NCBI GenBank assembly: GCA_023423065.1
Contig: JAFAGC010000130.1
Coordinates: forward strand, 62,001 to 126,000
Length of the DNA: 64,000 nucleotides
Reading direction: 5' to 3'
DNA from: Pseudomonadota bacterium
GTDB lineage: Bacteria; Pseudomonadota; Gammaproteobacteria; Steroidobacterales; Steroidobacteraceae
This document shows, piece by piece, positions 25,412 to 33,403 of the stretch. The notes beneath the pieces are model-generated. The model was given only the letters and a program-made list of their open reading frames with translations, was not told the origin of the DNA and searched no databases. The stretch's first letter is position 1, and the number at the start of each line of letters is the position of its first letter. A program made the translations under genes and the position numbers.

Positions 25412-27676
25412 ATGGACGATACATACACCGCAACGAAGACACGCTCTAACAGACCCGGCTGGAGCGTAATTTTCCGGCACCCCCTTCGGCGAGATACGCG
25501 CGGCAAGGCTGGACTTAAGGTCCGACGCGGGCTCGATACCACTGACGACGCCCGCGCAGATGAGCTCGTCGGACAGCTCAATGCGCTACTTGGCGACCGA
25601 CGCTGGTGGAGTGCCGATCGCCGGGCCGATGCCGAACGTGAATTCGCCGCACTAGTCGTCTCGGCCTTCTATGACGGAATTGAAGTGGGCCGCGTCGATA
25701 CTGCGGCTCTTCGAGAATCGAAGATCCCACTCCCCAGCCGCGACCAGGGGTATTCGCGCATCCTCCTGGTCGGCACGACAGGCGCCGGCAAGACCACGCT
25801 ATCTCGTCATCTCATCGGCTCGAATCACAGTTCAGATCGCTTTCCGTCCACGTCAACCGCGCGAACCACAATTGCAGATACCGAAATAGTGACGTCCGAA
25901 GGTTCGTTTGAGGGTGTCGTCACCTTCATGTCGGAATTCGAAGTGCGCGCACACATCGACGAGTGCATCGAAGCAGCGTGCCTCGCGACCATTGAAGGGC
26001 AACCAGCGGAAAAGATCGCGAGTGCATTGATGACACACCGCGAGCAACGCTTTCGACTCACTTACATCCTCGGCGAGTTATCGCTCGCAGAGCCTTCAGC
26101 CGAGGAGGAAAGCGAGTTTGAATTTGATGACACGCCGGCAGACGCCGGCGATGAGAATGCTGTTTCAACTGAGGATCGCGCTACGAATGCGTCGCGGCTG
26201 CGCACCTACTTAGAGCGCATAGAGGCCCTCGCGGCGACAACCGCTGAAGAAATGGCCGCGGATTTCGGGACGTTGTCTGCGCAAGGAACGCCCGATGACG
26301 CGGCTGCCTGGCTCGAGCTGTACAGCGACAAGCTGTTTGAGAGCGAAGAGTTTGCAAAACTTTCGCTAGATATCAAGGACGACATCGAGAGTCGCTTCGA
26401 CCGCCTAGACGCGAATATTCTGGACCGATCCGCCACGGGATGGCCGCAGTTCGCCACCTTCCAAAGTGAAGATCGCGAGACGTTTCTTGATCAGGTGCGC
26501 TGGTTCAGCAGCAATCAGTCGACGCAGTTCGGGCGGCTGTTGACGCCACTCGTCGATGGCATTCGCGTGAGAGGTCCATTCAAACCATTGAATCCGGATC
26601 TGCACATTGCAGATCGCATCGTGCTAATCGATGGCGAAGGTCTCGGCCACACGGCCGAGTCAGCATCGAGCGTGTCAACGAAAATAACGCGGCGTTTTGC
26701 AGACGTTGATCTAATCCTGGTAGTCGACAGCGCTCAGCAGCCGATGCAGGCTGCGCCAATCGCGCTGCTGCAAGCTGCAGGAAGCGCGGGATACGGCGAC
26801 AAGATCGCGGTCGCCTTCTCTCATTTCGATCAAGTCAGGGGGGACAATCTGAAAACGGTCGCACAAAAGCGCAGCCACGTACTCGCGAGCGTCGGCAATG
26901 CCATGACAAGCCTCCGGCAGCGACTCGGCGCGCCCGTCGCGACAGCACTCGAGCGTCGACTTAATGAAAGAGCGTTTCTATTCGGTGCGCTTGATCGCGA
27001 ACTAGATTCCATTCCCAGCGGTGTGATTAGTGAGATGGGTCGCTTGATGAACCTGTTTCGCGAGGCGTCACTGCCCGAGAAGCGTGCCGAAGCGACGCCG
27101 ATCTATGCCACTGGTGGCCTCGAGCTCGCGCTGCGGGATGCAGTGGAAAGCTTCTTGCGTCCGTGGGAAGCGCGCCTTGGACTCGCTTCGCGCGATGGAA
27201 TCCGCACGGAACATTGGACACGAGTCAAAGCTCTGACGCGTCGATTCGCGAACAGCTGGGGTGATGAGTACGACACGCTACGGCCCGCGAGTGACTTGAT
27301 CGGCCGTATTCAAGAAGAAATCTCACGCTGGCTCGACAGCCCTTCTGGCTGGACCCGAGATCCGGGCGACGAAGATGAAAGAGTCTCCGCGCTGAATGCC
27401 GTCCGCAACGGCGTGTTCAACGCCCTGCACACTCTGGTAACAGATCGTTTGGGCGAACAGCACCGTGCGGAATGGATGTTAGCCTACACTTTTTCTGGGC
27501 GAGGCTCAGGGTCGCGCCGCGCCAGCGAGATCAGGCGAATCTACGAAGCAAGCGCACCACCGATCAGCGCTTCAATGCAACCCACCGCGCGCGCGTTCAT
27601 GTCAGATGTAGTCAGCATTGTACGAGACGCTGTTGAGAAATCTGGTGGACGCTTTGAGGTAGCGCAGGCGGCGTAA
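25412..27676 (+). CDS. large P-loop GTPase-like protein
   Basis: This 754-residue protein starts at the ATG at 25412. The Walker A loop is GTTGAGKTT at residues 121-129, with a probable switch threonine in STSTARTTIAD, a G3-like DGEGLGH and a G4-like AFSHFDQ. The order matches dynamin/septin-like GTPases with very long insertions. The region before the P loop (WSVIFRHPLRRDTRGKAGL, then VRRGL) resembles the arm-binding segment seen in some site-specific recombinases. There are no membrane spans. Large GTPases or ATPases of this type are often phage-defence sensors or effectors, but I do not recognise the exact family. It is divergent from the coiled-coil protein gene. Confidence 0.7.
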   Translation: MDDTYTATKTRSNRPGWSVIFRHPLRRDTRGKAGLKVRRGLDTTDDARADELVGQLNALLGDRRWWSADRRADAEREFAALVVSAFYDGIEVGRVDTAALRESKIPLPSRDQGYSRILLVGTTGAGKTTLSRHLIGSNHSSDRFPSTSTARTTIADTEIVTSEGSFEGVVTFMSEFEVRAHIDECIEAACLATIEGQPAEKIASALMTHREQRFRLTYILGELSLAEPSAEEESEFEFDDTPADAGDENAVSTEDRATNASRLRTYLERIEALAATTAEEMAADFGTLSAQGTPDDAAAWLELYSDKLFESEEFAKLSLDIKDDIESRFDRLDANILDRSATGWPQFATFQSEDRETFLDQVRWFSSNQSTQFGRLLTPLVDGIRVRGPFKPLNPDLHIADRIVLIDGEGLGHTAESASSVSTKITRRFADVDLILVVDSAQQPMQAAPIALLQAAGSAGYGDKIAVAFSHFDQVRGDNLKTVAQKRSHVLASVGNAMTSLRQRLGAPVATALERRLNERAFLFGALDRELDSIPSGVISEMGRLMNLFREASLPEKRAEATPIYATGGLELALRDAVESFLRPWEARLGLASRDGIRTEHWTRVKALTRRFANSWGDEYDTLRPASDLIGRIQEEISRWLDSPSGWTRDPGDEDERVSALNAVRNGVFNALHTLVTDRLGEQHRAEWMLAYTFSGRGSGSRRASEIRRIYEASAPPISASMQPTARAFMSDVVSIVRDAVEKSGGRFEVAQAA

Positions 27677-27766
27677 CAAGGATCGCAGGGACTTCCGAAC
27701 TCCCTTTGTTGGTGAGACAAAGTGCATTCAGTCCGGGTGTACTTCGAGAGCCGAGCGAATACTGCC

Positions 27767-28306
27767 TTAGATCAAACGCGGGGTAGTCGAGATCACTCTG
27801 TCCATCGTCCTTGCCCAACCTTCCACTTCACTGGAAAGCTCGTAGCCCTGATCTTCTTTGCGGCTCCATGAAGAACATTGCGGAAAGCTGAGGTCAAAGG
27901 CGGCGATATTGCGACAGAGAAGTTCCAAATCTGTCGCAGACGATTGATTTGCTAGGAGCGAATACACTGTCGGTTGTAGCAGTGTGGTCACTCGCGCGTA
28001 GATCTCTGGTGCGGGAACTGGAACAGCGGGATTACTTACGTCCCAAAGCGCTGCACTGAACGCCTCGCCCTGACACCGCAAACTTGCGGCAAGCAACACC
28101 GAAATGATGTCGTGAAAGCCTGTTCGCTCCCCGGGCAAGTCCCAAGAAGTCGTTCGGCAGAAGAGTACTATGAGAAACGCATCTTCAGAAAATTGCCTGC
28201 CGCGAATTCTTGTCAGTAGTCCGCTCGCGTTAATGGTGAACCCATTGTCGCTACTCTGAAAATCCAGCCCTTGCGCTTTGGCGATTTTTCAAATCTCGTC
28301 CGACAT
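27767..28306 (-). pseudogene. unknown protein gene interrupted by an in-frame UGA at codon 6
   Basis: An ATG at 28306 starts MSDEI, followed at once by TGA (28291-28289). The same frame then continues without a stop for about 173 codons (KIAKAQGLDFQSSDNGF and onward) to a TAG/TGA-type stop at 27767. The downstream residues are coding-like throughout. A TGG to TGA change at codon 6 (Trp to stop) is the simplest explanation. The only later conventional start is a TTG at 28138, which would lose a third of the protein. It sits 28 bases after the DGQHR gene in the same direction. Its family is not recognised. A sequencing error is a real alternative. Confidence 0.6.
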
Positions 28307-28334
28307 TTTGCCCGCGCCTATCGAGCAGTGCCCG

Positions 28335-29585
28335 TCAAATCAGCTTGTCAGGAAGCTTCACCTTTTCCGCTGAACTCGCACCTAGCGCGAGTTTGTACTT
28401 ATCAAGCAGGCCGTCATCGGCGGGAAGCCCAGCCATATGACGCAGCAGCTCACGCGCCAAACTTTTGCCTCTGCCAATAACCGTCTGACGTACCGGGTCC
28501 CAAACAACTGATCTGTATGGGGGCTTCGCAATATCCATTGGAAGCACTTTCAGCTGGTGAACTGCCTCGACCAAATTGATTTCGTGCGTATTTGCGAACG
28601 CGATCGCGGTTCGTGTGAAGGTATCCAGTCCAATTGGTCTGAAAAGAAAGTGACCTCCATGAGGGCCGCGCTGCTTCGCGGCAATCCCGTCAGGGTTGGC
28701 ACTGGTGAGCACCTCTCCCACTGGCTTGAAGGCTTTACCCATTGACTCGAAGTATGAGACCGCCAAGTCGTAGAACTGACCTAAGCGGGCATCAGCTGGT
28801 CTGTTGAACCGAAGACTGCGATCACTGCGCTGTTTGACATCGTTAAGAAAAAGCAGTTTTAGCGTATCGTAGAGACTGGTAATTGTCGTCAAGCAAGTTC
28901 GGTTCGTTGCCGGAATGTTTTGACTCGAGATCACAGCGATCTTCGGATCTCGAAAATGTGGATTTGTCTCGACGAGACGTCGCGCGATGATCGCCATGAC
29001 ATCGTCTTCGTCCAAGGCAATGATGTCGCGTTTTCTGACGGGCACGGCAGTCTTGTTTAGAGTCGTAAAAAGTCTGCGCGTGCGCTGCATGCCAGCAGCA
29101 TCTCGTTTATGTCCTACTAGTAGTACGGCTACCTGCTCCTTTTCTAGATTGACTCCCTCCGCGATCGCTCGTTTGATTCCCGCCACCCGATGCTGGCCGT
29201 CCACCGCAAATATTTTTTCCGAGCCAGACAAGCTTAAGAAACCCAGGCTATCCATCGCTGCTGCCGGAATCAGCTTCACAATTTCAGGCCGACTAGTTGA
29301 CTGAAAGCCACCGACCTCAAGCCATTCGGGGCTACCTTTATAGGTAGCGAGGACCAACGCATTGAAGAAGCGCTCTTTAGTGTTCGCGAGGTATTCCGCG
29401 ATGTGCTTGGAACGCGGCCCTTCCAGGCTTCGCTGAATTAGCTGGGACAACGCCTTGTCAGGATGGATTTCTTCCGCGAACTGAACGCGAGTCCCCACCT
29501 CCTTGATCGGCATCAGACAGGCGTAATAGATCCAGTCTCCGATCGAGCCGCGAATCGCCGGGAGTACAAGAGGATTTTGGTTCAT
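28335..29585 (-). CDS. DGQHR-domain protein (DndB-like)
   Basis: A 416-residue protein with the motif VDGQHRVAGIKRA (DGQHR at residues 129-133) and the companion TLNKTAVPVRKRDIIALDEDD, the signature of the DGQHR/DndB family. It is distinct from the true DndB in this window (34922-36034). DGQHR proteins resemble ParB/Srx-fold domains, and DndB itself regulates phosphorothioation. It begins one base after the GIY-YIG gene ends and precedes the UGA-broken gene, so the three form one operon. A role in nucleic-acid recognition for defence is likely but unproven. Confidence 0.8.
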   Translation of the reverse strand: MNQNPLVLPAIRGSIGDWIYYACLMPIKEVGTRVQFAEEIHPDKALSQLIQRSLEGPRSKHIAEYLANTKERFFNALVLATYKGSPEWLEVGGFQSTSRPEIVKLIPAAAMDSLGFLSLSGSEKIFAVDGQHRVAGIKRAIAEGVNLEKEQVAVLLVGHKRDAAGMQRTRRLFTTLNKTAVPVRKRDIIALDEDDVMAIIARRLVETNPHFRDPKIAVISSQNIPATNRTCLTTITSLYDTLKLLFLNDVKQRSDRSLRFNRPADARLGQFYDLAVSYFESMGKAFKPVGEVLTSANPDGIAAKQRGPHGGHFLFRPIGLDTFTRTAIAFANTHEINLVEAVHQLKVLPMDIAKPPYRSVVWDPVRQTVIGRGKSLARELLRHMAGLPADDGLLDKYKLALGASSAEKVKLPDKLI

Positions 29586-30091
29586 TAGAACGCCGCCGCC
29601 TTAGGCGCACGAATTCTAGCTTCAAGGTCCCGTTTGTTGACGGGAGGCATCACGGAGTTGATGAATGCCTTCTCGATGCGCGCCAGATCCACATTCTTCT
29701 TGGGCAAGGGCACAAAATTGAAGAAGAGGTCGCCCCACCAATTCTTGAGCATGTAGTGGACCGCCGGGCGGCCGTCCTCGTTCTTGTAGTCAAGTAGATA
29801 TTGAGCGTATCGCTTGTGTAGATCTTGCGCGGACGTATCCCCTGTAATGCCGACGTACATGATGTATCCATGCACAGGCAACTTGGCCGGCGAGACTTCG
29901 ATGGTGAAGACATATATCCCTCTCTCCTTGGGAACCAAACCGTGCGTATCTTCGCCGAAGCGAATCTTTTGCCATTCCAGTTTGTACTTGCTCTTGAACT
30001 TCTTCCAGGTACGCAAGTTCAAAAAGAATGCGTGTAGGTCTCCTTTGTACTTCTTCGTGAGATCGACCAGATCGTGATGCTTCCCCGCCAA
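29585..30091 (-). CDS. GIY-YIG-type nuclease domain protein
   Basis: A 168-residue protein whose core carries the GIY-YIG signature: GIY at residues 58-60, YVG at 79-81, Arg94 in LHKRYAQYLL, Glu140 in LARIEKAFINS and Asn152 in PPVNKRD. These are the residues that bind and activate the metal in this nuclease fold. The start is a TTG behind GGGAG. It is the first gene of the operon with the DGQHR protein, which suggests the latter guides or controls the nuclease. Its position beside a Dnd island makes phosphorothioate-dependent or foreign-DNA cleavage an attractive but untested idea. Confidence 0.75.
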   Translation of the reverse strand: MAGKHHDLVDLTKKYKGDLHAFFLNLRTWKKFKSKYKLEWQKIRFGEDTHGLVPKERGIYVFTIEVSPAKLPVHGYIMYVGITGDTSAQDLHKRYAQYLLDYKNEDGRPAVHYMLKNWWGDLFFNFVPLPKKNVDLARIEKAFINSVMPPVNKRDLEARIRAPKAAAF

Positions 30092-30147
30092 ACGTCACTC
30101 CCACCTTCTTTGAGCCACTCGAGATGTATCAGCTGCTGAACCTTCGA

Positions 30148-30183
30148 CTATAGTGCCCAGGCTAGCAACGTATCGCTACGTTG
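30148..30183 (-). promoter_or_regulatory. GIY-YIG operon promoter with inverted repeat
   Basis: CAACGTA, four bases, TACGTTG (30166-30183) is a perfect inverted repeat. It overlaps the expected -35 of a minus-strand promoter whose -10 would be TATAGT (30153-30148). A repressor bound here would silence the GIY-YIG/DGQHR operon. Confidence 0.45.
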
Positions 30184-30253
30184 TGAGCGTTAGCGCCCTT
30201 TGGACATTTTGAAGCATAATCTGACGGACTATCGAGATATTAGGCCATTCTCC

Positions 30254-30427
30254 ATGATCCCGAAGCTCGTACAAACAGACCCGACGGAAAGGACATGCAC
30301 TGCCTGTCGAACCCGCAAGCCACTCACGGAGTTTCATCACTTCGGCAGGCGGCGTGAGCGTATCGGGAAGTGGTGTGAGCCCTGCTTTCAACACATAAAT
30401 GGCAGACGAAAGCGGTGCGCCCACTGA
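30254..30427 (+). CDS. small zinc-finger-like protein
   Basis: A 57-residue basic protein with two CxxC knuckles, CTACRTRKPLTEFHHF and WCEPCF, typical of small zinc-ribbon proteins in phages and mobile elements. The ATG at 30254 is chosen over an upstream TTG because the added residues look unstructured. It is divergent from the GIY-YIG operon and convergent with the cyclotransferase gene. Function unknown. Confidence 0.55.
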   Translation: MIPKLVQTDPTERTCTACRTRKPLTEFHHFGRRRERIGKWCEPCFQHINGRRKRCAH

Positions 30428-30452
30428 TACTCCAAGATCGCAGCCGACCGCT

Positions 30453-31007
30453 CTAGGTCAGCTTCGCAGAGGGAGCGCCCACGACGATCTTGCGCTGCAG
30501 TATTTGCGCGAACTCATCGACATGTGTGTCGTTGATATCCAGAGAACGAAGTTCCTCTTGCACCTTGAGCACATAGTCCGCGCATGAGCCGCTAGCACCA
30601 CTCGCCGCCAACGCCATTTGCACTCGCTGATCAATAGCCAGGTTGCCAATATATGTGCGGGACTGACGATCGTTCACGGGAACAATCCCTTGCACAGCCC
30701 TGCCATCTGGCAGCAATATTTCGTGAGTTTCGAGTGTAAACGAACGCCCTTCGCGGCGAGCGAGGGTAGCTAGTATGGCCTGACGCCTATCTTTACCGAA
30801 CTCAAACGCGATACCCACCACCTCGGCGTCTTGATCTGGTTCCAAGCCCAAAGTTGGTCCGCGTTTCTCACTTGTGCCCCAGTTCTTGCTTGAGGCTTTG
30901 TTGAAAGCGCGACGAAATCCACGAAGCAGTGCGCCAGGCAACCTGTCGCCACTGAACGGCTTCTCCCAACCGTCCCACATCAATGACCCGTACCCGAAGA
31001 CCCACAT
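30453..31007 (-). CDS. gamma-glutamylcyclotransferase (ChaC-like)
   Basis: This 184-residue enzyme starts with the family signature VFGYGSLMW and has the later catalytic-region glutamate in LARREGRSF. ChaC-type enzymes split glutathione into 5-oxoproline and Cys-Gly in the cytosol. The ATG follows GAGGAGA at 8 bases and lies only 30 bases after dndE, so it is transcribed with dndBCDE. A supply of cysteine for the cysteine desulfurase DndA is a reasonable metabolic link. This is inference from operon structure, not a known Dnd function. Confidence 0.82.
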   Translation of the reverse strand: MWVFGYGSLMWDGWEKPFSGDRLPGALLRGFRRAFNKASSKNWGTSEKRGPTLGLEPDQDAEVVGIAFEFGKDRRQAILATLARREGRSFTLETHEILLPDGRAVQGIVPVNDRQSRTYIGNLAIDQRVQMALAASGASGSCADYVLKVQEELRSLDINDTHVDEFAQILQRKIVVGAPSAKLT

Positions 31008-31037
31008 TCTTTACTGTCTCCTCGCGGGCGGCCTTGC

Positions 31038-31415
31038 TCAATCCACAAGTCCAATTAGGTCATCAATTTTTCGCAATTTCTTATTAGCGGCCAGGTAGGA
31101 AATTCCCCTGTGCAAATGAAGACGGAACTGCTGGCTTAAGGACTCGGCATCACTCTCAAGCTTGTCGCGCACACAACGCTCTTTGAGTAAGGCCAAATAA
31201 ATCTCGGAATACCTTCCAGCAAAGACCTTCCAGCTCATCTCGACATTGCTGTCGGCAGGCACCTTTGCCCGGGGCGGCACGCTCTTCTCTGCGAGAGAGA
31301 CACAGAACGCCCACCGGCAGAGCGTGTTCCAGTGCTCAATGCCAGTGACTCGCTTGAGCTTGATCAGTTGATCCTTCGCCTGTTGCGAAAGCCGGATGTG
31401 GTCAATGGCGCTCAT
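31038..31415 (-). CDS. dndE: DNA sulfur modification protein DndE
   Basis: A 125-residue protein whose ATG overlaps the dndD stop by four bases. It matches DndE: an N-terminal HIRLSQQAKDQLIKLKRVTG, then a middle segment around WNTLCRWAFCVSLAE, and a late LHRGISYLAA. DndE is a small helical protein proposed to bind nicked DNA and act with DndC and DndD in inserting sulfur into the DNA backbone. Length is normal. The position after dndD is the standard order. Confidence 0.92.
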   Translation of the reverse strand: MSAIDHIRLSQQAKDQLIKLKRVTGIEHWNTLCRWAFCVSLAEKSVPPRAKVPADSNVEMSWKVFAGRYSEIYLALLKERCVRDKLESDAESLSQQFRLHLHRGISYLAANKKLRKIDDLIGLVD

Positions 31416-33403
31416 GCGGCTGCTCGCGTCTCGAAGTAGCCAGGTACAACTCGTGTGCAACCCTGCTTGTCGTCATACTCAAGCCGATATGTGCGGCCAA
31501 TCCATGGATCAAGGCGGCGCAAGTATTCGCCCGAGATCTCTTCGTCTGTTGAGAGGAGGATCACTTGATGGCTCGCAAACGGAAAGTAGCGTTCGACTAG
31601 GTGGATGCGGTGATCCGTGTCGAGACGACCGAGCGGAGTATCTATTGCAGTTGGCAAGGGACGTCCGGATGCCTTAGCCAAGCCCCAAAGCAATGCAATC
31701 GCCAATAGCTGCCGCTCACCAGCAGAGAGGCGCTCTGCAGTGAGGACCTTGTCGTCGCGACCAAACAGGGTGAGCGAGTACGTTTCTGCATCAATCGTAA
31801 GTCGGGTGACAAGAGAAGACTTCCTCAACAGCTGGCGATAGCTCTCAAGGACCAGCTGCTCAATTCGGCGTACATGCCGTGCCGTCACGGCACGACGAAA
31901 GGCACCCAAGGTTTCGCGGATCTTGCTCGAATGATGCAGGATGCGCGAGCGATCCTGTCGGTCGCCTTCCGCGCGAGCACCTTCTTCTAATAGCCGTGTG
32001 AGTGCCTGCCCTTTCCGTTCGATCTCGCGGAACACCCGTTCGATCTCGCTGCCAATAATGGCGTACTGCGACTCAAGCGCCGCGATCTCCAAGCGCAGCG
32101 CATCGCACTTCGAAGCTATTTCTGCAACAGTGTCTGCACCTGGAATGCTGTCGAACTTGAGACGTAAACGTTCCGCGCGCACCGTCGCATCGCGCTGCTG
32201 CTTCACTTTGACAGCCGCCTCTTTTGATGTAGAGGCAAGTTCCTCGCGCAGCAAGGCATGCAGATCGGTTCGAGTTTCAGGCAGCAGATCCAGCACCGGC
32301 TGGTCTCCGCTCAAGGCTTCGCGCTTCTGCCTATCCTTCTCGAGAAACTTCTTCACGTCCTCGAGGGCGCCTTTGGTCAAACCTTGTTTGCGCAAGTGCT
32401 TGATCATCCCCTCGTCTCGCTCACGCAGCGTCTGAGCTACCTCACGCGCTTGACGAGCCTCTTCTTCAGACCGATCTCGAGCCGCGACGGCCTTCAATAG
32501 ATCGCGAACGAGCAGCAACGGAGCGGCACCAGCGGCTAGCTCACGAAGGGCCTCGGCACGCTGGGAAACTTCGTCGTCCGCTGCTTTGCGGTCGCGCTCA
32601 ATCTCGGCTCGTTGCTCGTAAAGCTCACCGCCGAGCTTTCGGAATTGCTCTTCAAGCTTTGACAGCGTTTTCCGCTTCTGATCTATCTGATGTGTTCGCA
32701 ACGAGGCGCGTTCCTCAGCGAGTTTTTCGGAACGGGTTCGCAGGTCCGTCAGTTCGTTCTCGGCGGCAGCGATTTCCGTCCGGGCGACATCATCGCGTTC
32801 TTGCGTGCGTTTGCGTCTCTCATAGACCTGCAGGTCTTTGTCGAGCTGATCAACAATGTCGAGCCCCAGTAGATTCTGGATCGCTGCGCCGATGAGAGAG
32901 GAAGAATTGGCGAAAGAGGCGTAGCTTTCGATCTGTTCACCGTCGAACAAGAACAGGTGTGCAATATTTGGCGGCATCAGGTCTTCGACCTGTGTGATCC
33001 AATTGTCCGCCAGTGCAGGTTCAAGTTGCCCATTGCGCCAAACTTCAAACTGCTCCTTGCAGCCGCTCTCGGTCACGCGCCAAGCGCGCCTCAACCGATA
33101 GTGATCCTCGTGCCCTTCCACGGTGTGCCTGAACGCAAGCTCGATCGAAGCGGCGCGATCTGTAGCGCTGCGATGAATACTTCTGCTCAGATACTCCGGA
33201 TATCCGATCGATCCGCGGTTGGAGATCCGAGCGTGCGGACCATACAAGCAAAGCTGGAGCGCATCGAGAAGCGTTGTCTTACCACCGCCGTTCAGTCCAC
33301 CGATCAGCACAACCGGCTTCGACGCCGACGGCGGGGTGAAGCAAAGCGTTTGTCGATCGGCATAGAGGCCAAAATTCTGTAACGTGATCTCGTCAAGAAT
33401 CAT
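31412..33403 (-). CDS. dndD: DNA sulfur modification ATPase DndD
   Basis: A 663-residue SMC/Rad50-like ATPase. Walker A is GGLNGGGKTT (residues 35-44). Long coiled coils run from roughly residue 190 to 470. The ABC signature is LSAGERQLLAIALLWG, and Walker B is in LPTAIDTPLGRLD. DndD is thought to hydrolyse ATP to nick or restructure DNA for phosphorothioate insertion. Start and stop overlap dndC and dndE by four bases each, showing tight translational coupling. Confidence 0.94.
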   Translation of the reverse strand: MILDEITLQNFGLYADRQTLCFTPPSASKPVVLIGGLNGGGKTTLLDALQLCLYGPHARISNRGSIGYPEYLSRSIHRSATDRAASIELAFRHTVEGHEDHYRLRRAWRVTESGCKEQFEVWRNGQLEPALADNWITQVEDLMPPNIAHLFLFDGEQIESYASFANSSSLIGAAIQNLLGLDIVDQLDKDLQVYERRKRTQERDDVARTEIAAAENELTDLRTRSEKLAEERASLRTHQIDQKRKTLSKLEEQFRKLGGELYEQRAEIERDRKAADDEVSQRAEALRELAAGAAPLLLVRDLLKAVAARDRSEEEARQAREVAQTLRERDEGMIKHLRKQGLTKGALEDVKKFLEKDRQKREALSGDQPVLDLLPETRTDLHALLREELASTSKEAAVKVKQQRDATVRAERLRLKFDSIPGADTVAEIASKCDALRLEIAALESQYAIIGSEIERVFREIERKGQALTRLLEEGARAEGDRQDRSRILHHSSKIRETLGAFRRAVTARHVRRIEQLVLESYRQLLRKSSLVTRLTIDAETYSLTLFGRDDKVLTAERLSAGERQLLAIALLWGLAKASGRPLPTAIDTPLGRLDTDHRIHLVERYFPFASHQVILLSTDEEISGEYLRRLDPWIGRTYRLEYDDKQGCTRVVPGYFETRAAA

